Of a stretch of 64,000 bases of DNA, positions 48,321-59,337 are shown one piece after another. Position 1 is the first letter of the stretch. Each line of letters starts with the position of its first letter. Source of the DNA: Ophioderma brevispina (Eukaryota > Echinodermata > Ophiuroidea > Amphilepidida > Ophiodermatidae); the NCBI GenBank assembly GCA_023653785.1, contig JAMKCH010051722.1, positions 1-64,000 of the forward strand. The letters run 5' to 3'. The notes beneath the pieces were generated by a model, which did no database searches, was not told where the DNA came from, and saw nothing but the letters and a program-made list of their open reading frames with translations. The position numbers and the translations under genes were made by a program.

Positions 48321-49391
48321 ATGTGAAAAGCCGGGAAATTAGCCGCCATGTACGGGTCTACGCTCTTCCATAGTTGTTTTAATTAGTTCGGGAAGCAGTT
48401 AGAGGTTATTTCTCGAAGTGGAACTATTCCATCATGGACGGACATAATAGCATTTCCAGTTCGCGTTAAGTCCAATCTGGTTTCCCAATTCTGTAAGTAC
48501 AAAAAATTATCGCTTATTTTGTGATAAAACATCTTTTTATCATTCTCGTTCGCAGGTATAGTTCTCTAGACAATTAACAACGTAATGTGCAAAATATTCA
48601 ACTTTTGAAAACCTGGGGGACTCTTCAAAAATTGTGCCAATATGGCTTTTAAACTCCTTAAAAGGTCCTCATCTTGGACCGTGTGAAAAATCTCATCACT
48701 GAAAAGAGTGACTGGATATTTTATGCAACGTGACCTTTGAAAAAAAAATAAGCATAAATTGTCACTTTTCCACCACCCACTCCTGTGGATGGATCTGGCT
48801 AGTATTAAGATTTAGGGATAGGCTTAGGAATAATTACCCCAATTTTCATGTTGGATCAATACATTTATTGGTAAAAACCTTAAAAAGAAATATTTTTGGA
48901 GAAATTACTCTTCAGAACAATTAGGGTTCAGAATATTAATCCTTTGGAGTAGTAGTAAAAATATTCAGGATTATAAAAAAAATTAGGAAAAGGTTATAAC
49001 TTGAGAATATTGACATGTACAGAAGTAAGTACATGTAACTTAAAAACAAAAATCCATTACAGTTAAGAAATGACAAACCTTTGTGCATGCAAAATATGGA
49101 TCTGGTGTTAATAGCATTCAATAAATCTGAGTGTGCCAGGTCAGTAATTTTATTTCTGCCAACTGAAAATAAAACATCTGGATTCTGAAGAAGACCATAT
49201 GACTATCTTCACAAAACAGACAGAATTTCTCTGTAATAAAAAACAACAACAACAGCAGCAAAAAAGAAAAAATTTAGGTTCGTACCAATTGGGGACCGTC
49301 CTTCAAGACCTGATTTTCCACTTTATCTGCAAAAATATTTGGCTGAACTCTTTCCCATTAGAATTGCTAAAGCATATAAAACAGGGTGAGG
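48321..49391. other. Unassigned stretch
   Basis: AT-rich, without a supported gene or delimitable repeat. Confidence 0.4.
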
Positions 49392-49813
49392 AAAAAACTT
49401 GACCCTGTTAGTCCGCCTTTTGATTTGTTAAGTAATATAGATCTAACATATGAATCTGAAAGCCGGGTTCATTATCTTTAATTTAGCAAAGATCATTCAA
49501 ATCGGTAGGTATAGGCCGAGCTACAGTCGTTGAATCAAAGTAGTCGGTTTCTGCTCTGTCCACGGATTACATTGAAATGAACGGTGTTCAGCGAAAGGGG
49601 GAAAAAAAAAAATCCGTTGTTGTCCAGAAGAAAATCAGGTATTATTCACTGCAGATTCGTGATTCGAAAGACTGTAGCTCGATATACTTAACCGATTGGA
49701 ATGATCTTTGCAGCAAATTAAAGATAATGAAATAGCTTCCGCAGATCCCACATTTTAGATATAGTTATTTATAAAATTCAAAATGGCGGAACACTAATCA
49801 GGGTCAAGTTTTT
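49392..49813. mobile_element. 420-bp fold-back element
   Basis: The left end AAAAAACTTGACCCTGTTAG, then TCCGCC, mirrors the right end GGCGGAACACTAATCAGGGT, then CAAGTTTTT. Inner blocks ATTATCTTTAATTT, GCAAAGATCATTC and GAGCTACAGTCGTTGAATC mirror GACTGTAGCTCGA, GAATGATCTTTGC and AAATTAAAGATAAT. The arms extend for about 150 bp. Non-coding. Confidence 0.75.
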
Positions 49814-50103
49814 GTTGATCGCTGTATAAGTTGTTTTGGATCCTGGGAAATATTGCTTATGGGCTGTTGTAATCGCACACAATGACCACACTCACATTAA
49901 AACTGGTTATATCAGATTTAATTTAAATTTTGGAATTAAAATGGCCGCCAAATGTTATTTAACACCATATAATCATTCTTTTGGGGGATGGGGAAAAAGC
50001 AAAATTATTTGGGAGCGGCAAGATGGGGTAGTGTCTTATGGGGCTCAGGGGATAACCTCTACAATACATCAGCTTTCAATTCCGCTGTACCACGAAACAT
50101 CAT

Positions 50104-50147
50104 ATTTCTGTTTTTTTTTTAAAAAAAAAAAAAAAAAAAACAGAAAT
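50104..50147. repeat. T10-A20 hairpin with matched flanks
   Basis: ATTTCTG, then T10, A20 and CAGAAAT: a perfect hairpin except for the unequal run lengths. This is the kind of structure left by inverted-repeat elements, and also a likely site of length error. Confidence 0.85.
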
Positions 50148-50489
50148 TGTATGGCAATTGTATTATAGTGTTATCTGTATGGCATGTCTGAGGGACACTG
50201 GATTAGCTTCGGCTGGGACCATAATTTACCCTGCATAGCTCTGTCACCGTGCTGCAAACCTTGATTTCTAAGCTACCGGGTGACCTTGCACTTTGAGGTA
50301 TGCAATATGTTACAAATTTTCAGTGTGTAAAGGAACATAAGAACATCTTGAACAAGACTCCTATTCACTATACCACTCATCCATCAAAGCATCAGAAGCA
50401 TATATGTTGAAAGCAGAACTTGTCATGGGTCATACACTGAACCATATCTTGTGCACACTTGAATCACAAAGAGACTTTTAATTGTTGAT

Positions 50490-51255
50490 ATGCAGTGAAA
50501 TTGTGTGCAGGGAAGGGAGATTGTGTGCAGTTAGATCATGTGCAGTGAGATTGTGTACATTGAGATTGTGTGTAGCGAGAGCATATGTGATGCGATCTGG
50601 GGAAATTTATATTTTGAGTTTTTACTATCACTGCAGTTTGAAATATTAAGTTTCCATAACTGTTTACTTCTTTCTTCTTTGATACACACATCAAAAGTTA
50701 CGCCGTATACAATCTGACAAAAAACAAAGTACAATATAACAGATTTTAAGCTATTTTCTTTATTTTTTCAAAACTGTCCTGTGCGACATGTGGCGGGTTT
50801 TCCCAGATCACATCACATATATGGTAAGATCATATGCAAGGGAGATCCACTGATCTCCATACAATGGATTGGCTACACAACAGTAATTGTATATTAGATG
50901 AATGAAGCAACCAGCAGACATCTTGGTCTACCGAACACAATAGCATTCCAGAGACACCTTTTTAACAGAACCTGTATCCCAGGTGCCCGTTTTCGAGACA
51001 TGCCATCTCATACTTGCGCAATTTCAAATACAATGAGCTCACTGAATTGGCTTGATTCTGTAGTCTGTTATGTAGCTTATCCACATTTCAATGGGTTCAC
51101 ATTTTGTATAAATGACCGGCTCTTAACCACCTGCTTGGACTCTTTCTGGAATTACCAATATGGTCGTCAGTGCCTCAAGTACAAAGCCCAGGTTTCCAAT
51201 CAGGGAGATCACATGCAGTGAGAACTGTGCAGTGAGATCTTGTGTAATGAGATAT
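50490..51255 (+). repeat. GTGCAGTGAGATT minisatellite interrupted by a MITE
   Basis: Units of about 17-20 bp around GTGCAGTGAGATTGT recur at 50490-50590 and again at 51207-51255 (CATGCAGTGAGAACTGTGCA GTGAGATC). Between them lie unrelated sequence and the TACAATGG-type MITE copy at 50859-51200. The same unit on both sides suggests that the array was once continuous or has been seeded twice. Confidence 0.5.
50859..51200 (+). mobile_element. MITE with TACAATGGATT terminus, copy 2
   Basis: It begins ATACAATGGATTGGCTACAC and matches the reverse complement of 27736-28074 throughout, ending GGTTTCCAAT. The last ~10 bp of the expected right terminus are missing, so it is slightly truncated at the minisatellite junction. 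A 107-codon frame across it is not a gene. Confidence 0.65.
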
Positions 51256-51342
51256 GCAATGCCGGCAATTTGGACCATGTTGGATGACAATTTGTGTGTT
51301 GACTGACACCTTACATTGACACTCTTGTTTTTGTTTTTGCAG

Positions 51343-51444
51343 GCCTCAGTTCACACCATGATTGTCAAGCGTGGTGATACACCTGAGAAAGTGTACGAGG
51401 ACTGGGTATGGTGGATCCTAGATGACCTTCCATTTACACACTTG
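51343..51444 (+). CDS. TBC1D24-like protein, TBC-domain exon (a)
   Basis: The exon follows a pyrimidine-rich acceptor (TTGTTTTTGTTTTTGCAG) and ends at CACTTG|GTGAGT. It is 102 bp, 34 codons, phase 0 at both ends. It begins ASVHTMIVKRGDTPEKVYED and ends WWILDDLPFTHL. This corresponds to the stretch of vertebrate TBC1D24 with the pattern AxHxxMV...VYxDWxxWLFxELP, immediately before [11 protein letters not shown]. TBC1D24 proteins combine a TBC domain with a TLDc domain and act in vesicle traffic; the TBC fold binds phosphoinositides and ARF6 in the known members. Intact here. The preceding TBC exon was not found in the window. Confidence 0.8.
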
Positions 51445-51456
51445 GTGAGTGACTAA

Positions 51457-51607
51457 TGGTGGGTTCATACTTCATTGGCAGACGTCTGCCGACACTGGCC
51501 TCTGGAACATGCTTTACGCGCCAGATGCATGAATATACGCATTGCGTGAAAAGCATGTTCGAAAGGCTAGCGTCGGCAGACGTCTGCCGATGAATATGAA
51601 CCCACCA
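51457..51607. mobile_element. 151-bp palindromic MITE with TAA duplication
   Basis: The ends TGGTGGGTTCATACTTCATT and TGAATATGAACCCACCA are inverted repeats, continued by GGCAGACGTCTGCCGA on both arms and GGAACATGCTTT/AAAGCATGTTC-type inner blocks. TAA flanks it at 51454-51456 and 51608-51610. The 3-bp TAA duplication suits PIF/Harbinger-type elements. It lies only 12 bp after the donor of the TBC exon. Confidence 0.75.
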
Positions 51608-51687
51608 TAAGCCTTACAGATTTGCATTGGTTCCAATCAGAAGAGAGCTTTATTCCATGTGGCACATAATCACTTAAAATTTGAGTA

Positions 51688-51856
51688 ATTACAGTACATG
51701 CATTGCAATGCAGTGAAAATGGATGAAAGTCATCTCTGACTCAACACAGTAACAGCGTAATGCAATTTGAATTGTATTACTGCTGCGTTGAGTCAGAGAT
51801 CATTTTCATCTATTTTTGCTGCATTGCAGTACAGTGAAGTATGAATGGACCTTAGG
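51688..51856. mobile_element. Second palindromic MITE-like element
   Basis: The arms TGCATTGCAATGCAGTGAAA, CTCTGACTCAACACAGTAAC and GTAATGCAA pair with TTGTATTACTGCTGCGTTGA, GTCAGAGATC and GCTGCATTGCAGTACAGTG around a TTTGAA centre near 51768. The right end, GTGAAGTATGAATGGACC, resembles the terminus of the element at 51457 (GGTGGGTTCATACTTCA), suggesting related families. The left terminus is eroded. Confidence 0.6.
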
Positions 51857-51860
51857 TGTT

Positions 51861-54587
51861 ACAAATGTTAGTTGGCGTAGAGGCGCCATATGTAATAGCT
51901 ACATTTAGAATGTGCCACCTTGCCAATTGTACTTGTAACCTCAAATTCAAAAAGCTTTCCAGTGTCCAGATCACTTAGACACTATAAATTAGAATATGAA
52001 TGTTATTTTAGCTGTCACTAAGTAATTGCCCTTTATAAAGCCTGATGCGATTGAAGATTTCCAAAAGAAAAGTGATATTATAGATTAAAGGCAAAAGTTT
52101 CAGTTTATCCAGTTTGAGCTAGTTAATACAGCATTAGAATTACAAGTATTTTTTTTTACAATTTTTGACTTTATTCTGCCTACAGGCATAGACACATTTT
52201 GTGATAAAAGGGAGCAAAGAAAATGTTGAAGTGTGTTATCAGATCAAGTCCAGGCTTAGAGATTGGAATTGATTTTTAGATTGCACACTGTTTGTGTTGC
52301 TTTTAACCTCTGCGAATTCGAGCTGTACTCAATGGATATGCCAGCAATTTCCATTCGTGCTTGGGTTTGTTGGTAAAAAAATAAATGTTCAAATTGGATT
52401 TTTTAACTACATTAATGGCACAATTTTAATTTTCAAAGGCAAATGGATTTCTAAATGGTTGTGTACTCTTTACGCGTACGTAGATCACATTGTTGCATTA
52501 GTACAGGTTCGATTGTAAGTGCAGTATAATTTCTAAACAAATGGGTCGTGCACGTCTCTGTTAATATTACATCTTCAAACATTTGTCAGACACTTCTTGG
52601 TTTACACGCATGTAGCAAGAATTTTGTTTCAGAATTTATGATGAATTATAGGTCTTTTTTTATGATTTTTAATCAAATAATAACAAACAACCAGGTATAT
52701 GTTTGTTGGTTGTTTGTTGGGGTATTAAGTGGTTCTTGTAACATAGTATTTACCAAAAATACTATTAAAGTGAACATTACTGTACGGATAAATTGTCCTT
52801 TTTTTTTAATGAACCCTTTGAACCCGGTTATTAACACATAAGTCAATGTTTTAGATGGCTTTCAATTGACACAGGGTCATTTCAGAAGCAATCTCAAAAA
52901 AAACACTGACCTAAGACTAGGCTGTTTGGACTCATGAATAGAATGTTCTACTCTTCCAAAATATGGTCATAATGTATAAGTTTAAAATTTTTGAGAAATT
53001 TTAAATTGTGATCTCTGAATGACATTAGTCCTTTGCAGTGCTTGCGGCTTTAAACTACCAGGTGTTTATTTATCAGCAGCAAATGCATTGTTATCTTGTG
53101 TGTATTAGTCGCTTTCATATTCCTAAGCGGTCTCAAAAATAAAGCCCCCAGCAATTATTTTGTGTTTCCCGGAACATGACAGTCGACAACTCCGATGCTT
53201 TGAATACTCCAGTGCTCGAATAAGAGGTTAATGATTGGTGCTATAGTACAAAGTTTTGAGATGAAATTGAAAATCAATGTGTGATGGATTCAGTGTGATG
53301 TGGGCCATGTTAGGAGCGTCCGTCTCATGGATACACGCGGCCCCGGATCAGCTTATCAGTTGAATAAATCCATGACACCACCACGAGCCATTACCAATGA
53401 CTTGTGGATATAAGATGCAAAGAAGAAGTTATGACATGAGAAATGGAGTGAACTTGATGGGTGAGTTTGTTTTGAATTCTGTCAAGCTGAAAAAACATAT
53501 GAATATTTGATTGTGGTTGTCATTCTAACCTCCAGGGGTTACATCAGACAAGAAAATGTAACATTTTTCACCTGATTCGATCATATAGGTTAATCTCTTA
53601 TTGATTTTTAGATGGAAAATTTGAATATTATCAAGAGTGCACTCACCAACAAATAGAAAGATTGAATATCAATCTTAGGAATTAAGGAAAATTAAAATTA
53701 AAAATAATTTCAATCCAAAAAGATTGACTTCTCTATTTACTTCGTGTGTGGTGAGTGCACACTTGAGATTATTTACACAATTTCATTGGTTCTTAGCCTT
53801 GTGATATGAGACAAATCCCACGGAACCGCGCGTATGCGTCACGTGCTATACGCATAAGCACTACTCAGGTGGTTGTCCGGATGTATGTGCAAAAAAATGT
53901 GAACCGTTGTTTTTCGCTGTCATGGCTCTATTACAATGATGGCTTTAAAGAGACTTGGGAGGAGTGTGAGCCTTTGGAAACTACCTCAGAATGGGGGGTC
54001 AGTGGGGACATTGCGCATCATGTAAATTGGGAGGGCAACTGGCACATTTTCACAAAAATATGAAATTTTTCAATTTGTGCAAACTGATAGTCTATCTATG
54101 GAAGAATAGAACTATATTTACACAATAAAAAGAACATAACCAAAAAACAGTTTAAAAGAGGCTACTAAAGACTACATGAAATTTGTAGGTTTAACTTTAA
54201 GTTGTCGTAACTTTAATCAAGAAATGTGTCTATACATGAATATCCTAGACTCATACTCATAATATTAAAACCACAAAGATTCCGACCAGTCAAACAGGGT
54301 GTATGACGTGGGAATCAACTCCGGCGTGTGTTTTTCTTGTGTTTTTGACGCCATTTCCGGTCGTTCTGCTTGCATAAATGTTGCCGGAAGTCATTTCATT
54401 ATTAAAATTGTTTGTTTACCCATACGGGCACTGATTTGGTTCTTAATATTCGGTGAGGGCGAGTATTTAAAAGCTATAAGACTCATACAAAATAATCAAT
54501 TTGGAAAAATCTTGAAGGTGCCACATTTTTTCCAAAATGGGGCCAGGTGCCTTTTTAATGCAAACATGTGATTGTGTTTTTTTGCAG
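51861..54587. other. Intron of the TBC1D24-like gene
   Basis: Apart from the two MITEs in its first 420 bp, the intron is AT-rich with no further feature that I can support; frames of 74-97 codons have no domains. Confidence 0.5.
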
Positions 54588-54681
54588 GTGCGAGTGATAG
54601 ATGTTTCTTAGTAGAAGGACTGAAGATTTTCTACCGTGTCGGATTAGCAATACTTGTTACGGTAACAAAAAGAACATGAAG
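54588..54681 (+). pseudogene. TBC1D24-like protein, TBC-domain exon (b), with frameshift
   Basis: Preceded by TGTGTTTTTTTGCAG and starting in phase 0 as required by exon (a). It reads VRVID, then after the loss of one T in GATTGT-type sequence (present as ATAGATGTTTC) continues CFLVEGLKIFYRVGLAIL in the next frame, matching vertebrate [22 protein letters not shown]. As written, frame 0 stops at TAG four codons after VRVI. The end is set at ATGAAG|GTAAAG; another donor is ACG|GTAACA at 54662. With the first choice a second 1-bp loss in the A5 run would be needed to keep frame. The losses are either base-calling errors in homopolymers or true lesions; hence the pseudogene label is provisional. 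Confidence 0.65.
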
Positions 54682-56824
54682 GTAAAGGTTGTGTTAAGTT
54701 CAAAGGTCAGTGCATGCTGTTGATACTTGTGCATGTGTGGTGAAGGTCACGGCTGTTTGCATGTGCTCTGTTCATTATAAGAATTATCTCAATCTCAGTG
54801 GGCTAATACCCTGTCAGTGTAAGGTGGAAACATGACCCCATTCTTTTGACCCGTTATCTACAGTCACTTTTGGTCAGAGGAGAGGCTCAAAGTTGGCCAA
54901 AATACACGGGAAAATGCACGATATATAACTACAGTATTTACTCTAGGGTCACATCATGACTTTGATCTTTGTTAATCTCATTAATGCACTTTATCAAAAC
55001 GTCATGTTTTGTCTTAGTGAACACACTATAGCATGTTTTGTGTCATACTCTACCCCGAGGTCTACTATACCCTGCGAGTAAAAGGGCAGACAGACAGATA
55101 CACGTGGCTATTTATAATATAGATTTAAAAATGTTTATAAATACTAAATTGTTTAGTAATATAATTTATATTAGGCGATTACCCAGGTTTGGTTCCTTTG
55201 CCTTGAATGACGCCTTGTGACCTTGTTGTGACTTTAAAATTTTCCGACATCAACAATCGACCTCACCCACCATGTTTTCGTCTGGATACACCAAAGTTTG
55301 TACCCCATTTGACCTTGGAATGACCGCCTTGATCGTTTGAAGACTGAGTTTGTATTGTTATTGGTTAGTGGATCAAATTTGTATTGGTTATTGGATCAAC
55401 TGATCATCAGGGGTCTCAAGTTAAAAGGAGGTCAAAGGGCTAAACATTTGTGTATGGACAATGAACTTGGTAGGACGAGGTTGATGCCAAAAATCCTTAA
55501 GGGTCACGACACATGGTCATCAGCTTTATTCTTCAATATGTACTCAGTTTTGGGGAAAAAAAGTAAAAATCGCGTTTTTTTAAACATTTCTTAGTATTTT
55601 CCGGAAAACAAGCTTTTTAAAAAAATGGAAAAACGTTCTCTAGCAAATGTGGTCCTTGTTTATTAAAGATAATGGAAATTCAAATTGTTTTTGTTATGCT
55701 TGTCGAAAAATTTGGGCAAAATCTCCCTTTTAGTATTTTTCCCAAAATGGCAAGTTATACATTAATCCTCTGTCAAAATCAGATGTTACTTTTTAAAAAT
55801 GTATACTTTTACATATATAGCAAATATTTGCGAACTTCAAGCCAGCAGATACCACCCAGAACTCAGGTTGACACCATCCTTAAACTTGGGGCAAGCTATT
55901 CCATGTTTTGCCAAAAAAAGGACCCATAGCTATACCAGAGATGCAAATTTGTGGGCCAAATTGTTACATTTTAGCAAATTTAGAAAATTTTTGGCTTCAA
56001 TTTAACAATTTAGTGGACTAATTTACCAAACATTTTTAGAAAATGTTGGCTTCCGATTGAGAAATTTTGACTAATTTTCCAACAAATGTGAGAACATTTT
56101 TAAAAAACGATCCATTTGTGCCAAATTGGTGCGAAAAAGGGTTCATTGACTAAGGCTGAAAAGAGACTGATGTTTGCCGCATGTCCCTGTTTATGGTACA
56201 TTTGTGTTTGGTAGCTCACCCCCCGGGTGTGGGTGAAAGGTGGGTGTCCGAGTGACTTGGTTCATCCTACCCTCAAAATGGAAATTTTGCTATCCGACGA
56301 AAGCCACATAAAATCTAAATTTTGCATTAGATTGGCATATGCTCCCTCTTGATTGATCAGGCTACCCTTCATTATTAGATGTTCCCCATAGTGTATCTGT
56401 TTTTCGATTATTTTCATACCGTATTAGTCTGCCTGCTGTGTGGTTTTTTTTTGTATAAATAAGTTGTGTGTTTTATCATTATTTGTTGCATTATGTGATT
56501 ATGATGCTATTATTGGCTGTTGGTATGTTAAACCCTGAGGTAAATTAAGCTATTGCTTGGAGCAGAATTAGTATTTTTTTTGGGGGGGGGGTGTTTGAAT
56601 TTGAGGTGCATTGAGTGATTTTTTTGTTCTAAAAAATTCTAGTTTGGCAGTTTCACTCCAAAATATTTTGATGTTTAAAATGTATTTAGAATGGTGTTTA
56701 GAAGGTTTGGGGGTAGATGCATGTATCGTAAAAAAATTCTTGATGTCTGTTCTTTTTGGTAGTGGGAATGAAACATTATTGAAATTATGGCATTGCTTTT
56801 AGCTGGTAAATGGTTTGTACTCAT
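54682..56824. other. Intron sequence, nothing delimited
   Basis: AT-rich; 60-90-codon frames around 55038-56005 and 56611-56802 lack domains. No inverted repeats found. Confidence 0.45.
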
Positions 56825-57132
56825 CAGTGGCTTACCGACCGGGGGTGGGGGGGGTTTGGGGGGGTTGGCGGGGGGGCAAGTGTGCCTCCCCTCTGCTCAA
56901 AAAGCCAGAATATGCATTTCGTCCCTCTTTTTCGGGGCATTTTCGACCAATTTCAGGCCAAGTTGTGGGGTCAAATTAAGTAAATATCGACATTTTCGGC
57001 GCGCTACGCGCGCATTTCGTCAAGTTCGAACTCATTGGGAGCAAAGCACCGGGACGATTATGAATTGTTCCCCCTCTGGCGGGACGACTTGGAAATTTTG
57101 CCCCCTCTGGGACACTGCTCAGTACGCCACTG
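56825..57132 (+). mobile_element. 308-bp hAT-type MITE with perfect 8-bp duplication (compact form)
   Basis: The ends CAGTGGCTTACCGACC and GCTCAGTACGCCACTG are inverted repeats. The 8-bp GTACTCAT flanks both sides exactly (56817-56824 and 57133-57140). Near the right end it has two adjacent 31-bp units on the minus strand, one at 57077-57107 (GAGGGGGCAAAATTTCCAAG, then TCGTCCCGCCA) and a variant next to it. The interior is collinear, in inverted orientation, with the non-array parts of 57984-63403 (for example GTTCGAACTTGACGAAAT against GTTGAACTTGATGAAACG). Non-coding. Confidence 0.9.
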
Positions 57133-57740
57133 GTACTCATTATTACATGCTGTCATTGGGGGTAAGAAGTTGAAGGGGTTGAGTTTAACACCTTTACTTC
57201 TTTCTAATAAGGGATATCAGAAAATGGTGTTCAGATTTTTAACACCAAAAGGTATTCTGTTATTTATGTTTTGGAATATTACCCATATACCTATATTTTT
57301 GGTGTGCTTGATTTTTGTATAGATATACTCTGTTGATGGCTTTTTTAATATCTAACCACAAAAGAGCAAATTTTCTCTGATCTATTTCCTGTTCTTGACA
57401 CATTCTTCTCTCTAATCCATGGCTTCCATATTGCAAATAGAGCTTGTAAATCTGTGAAGACGATGTCATCTCAATGCTGATATGCAAACAAAAAACCAAA
57501 AAAACACTCACCCCATCCAAAACTAGTTTAGTTGGTGGAAAGATATATCTGTCAGGAACAAATTACATTTTGAATAGATCTAAGAGTTTAAAACGTTCTT
57601 TCCACTACCTTGTACTGTGAAATGAATAAGGCACTTTGTTTTGGTGGTGTACATTCTGTATGTATAGGCTGCAAATTGATGTATTTTATCATGTATGGTA
57701 GTCATAACCAGCCTCTGTGCCTGTTTTTTCTGTTCATCAG

Positions 57741-57825
57741 GCGGTGAGGAAATACAGGGTGATATGGCGTCGTCCATTTGACAGTTTGTCAAACCATTCC
57801 AACTTCGCCTGAAGTATTACTTAAG
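57741..57825 (+). pseudogene. TBC1D24-like protein, exon (c), with lesions
   Basis: It follows TTTTTTCTGTTCATCAG and ends CTTAAG|GTGAGA. One frame reads GEEIQGDMASSI, then TGA, then QFVK; after restoring one A in the AAA run it continues TIPTSPEVLLK. This parallels the vertebrate TBC1D24 segment KQDIRTFVRDI...TVSPEKLLEK, in which the TGA corresponds to Arg, so a CGA-to-TGA change is likely. The exon length, 85 bp, is two short of a phase-0 exon. Three exons with matching order and splice sites support a real locus. The stop is harder to explain as a sequencing indel, so the copy may be non-functional. Confidence 0.6.
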
Positions 57826-58013
57826 GTGAGATCCACCCAGACTGTCAAAATAATGGGCTTTACAAATGAATTTCGTACAATCCATATAAAAGGCTCCATT
57901 GGATGTGAGTTGGGTTTTGAATACATTGGACTAGCCATTGATCAGGTTCCAAACCATACCTGATAGCATGCCTTGCTGAAGATCAGTGGCGTATCAAGGC
58001 AGTCAATCCGGAG

Positions 58014-59190
58014 GGGCAAAATTCCCTAGTAAATCCCTCCAGAGGGGACAAAATTTGAAGTCACCCCTACAGAGGAAACAAAATTCGTAGTTCATCCCTC
58101 CAGCGGGGAGGGACAAAATTTGTAAGTATCCCTCCAGAGGATTCTATTTACTAATACAATTTCGTTAAGTCGTCAGTATCCAGAGGGGACAAAATTTGTA
58201 AGTTCATCCCTCCAGGAGGAAACAAAAGGTAAGTCATCCCCTCCAGGGGGAGCCCAAATTTGTAAGTCATCCCTCCAGAGGAAACAAAATTTGTAAGTCA
58301 TCCTCCGAGGGAAGCCAAAATGTGTAAGTAATCCCTTCCAGAGGGGAACAAAATTTGTAAGTCATCCCTCCAGAGAGGAAACCCAAAACTTGTAAGTCAT
58401 TCCTCCAGAAGGAAACAAAATTTGTAAGTAATCCTCCAGAGGGACAAAAATTGAGTCATCCCTCCAGAGGAAACAAAATTGTAATATCCCTCCAGAGGAA
58501 ACAAAAAATTCGTAAGTCATCCCTCAAGAGGGGACAAAATTGTAAGTCATCCTCCAGAGGGGACAAAATTGTAAGTATCCCTCCAGAGGAAACCATAAAT
58601 TTGTAAGTCATCCCTCCAGAGGGGAAACAATTTGTAAGTTCATCCCTCCAGAGGAGGAAACAAAATTTGTAAGTCATCCCTCCAGAGGGGACAAAATTTC
58701 GTAGTCATCCCTCCAGAGGAAAAAAATTGTAAGTCATCCCTCCAGAGGGGACCAAAATTGTAAGGTCATCCCTCCAAGAGGAAACAAAATCGTAAGTCAT
58801 CCTCCAGAGGAAACAAAATTCGTTAAGTCTCCCTCCAGAGGAAACAAAATTTGTAAGTCATCCCTCCAGAGGAAGACAAAATTTGTAAGTCAGTCATCCC
58901 TCCAGAGAAACAAATTTGTAAGTCATCCCTCCAGAGGGGGGAAACAAAATTTGTAAGTCATCCCTCCAGAGGAAACAAAAATTTGTAAGTAATCCTCAGA
59001 GGAAACAAAATTTGTAAGTCATCCTCCAGAGGGGACCAAAAATTTTAAGTCATCCCTCCAGAGGAAACATAAAATTTGTAAGTCACTCCCTCCCGAGGGG
59101 ACAAAATTTGTAAGTCATACCTCCAGAGGGGGCAACAAAATTTGTACGTCCTCCCTCCCGAGGGGCCCAACTTTGTAAGTCCTCCCTCGT
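58014..59190 (+). repeat. 31-bp minisatellite, left block
   Basis: About 38 units (length divided by period) of GAGGAAACAAAATTTGTAAG, then TCATCCCTCCA. Many units vary as GAGGGGACAAAATT.... Indels of 1-3 bp are frequent. The frames read through it are meaningless repeats. The block begins immediately inside the hAT terminus and stops where the nested element starts. Confidence 0.95.
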
Positions 59191-59337
59191 TCTGGGTTTA
59201 GAGGGGGTGTGCGTGCACCCCTGAAATTAAACGTCTAATCATGCCATATAGACAAAAAGGCCGTAGAAAAACGAGGGAGCGAGGGGAAAAAAGCACTCCC
59301 CAAAAGTGTCCCACGCTACCCTTTTTATGAAATTATG

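Noticed and set aside
58456..58677. Repetitive WRDELTNCFPSGGMTYKF-type frames in the minisatellite
   Set aside because: Products of the 31-bp repeat read in frame over short stretches, with no constancy of frame along the array.
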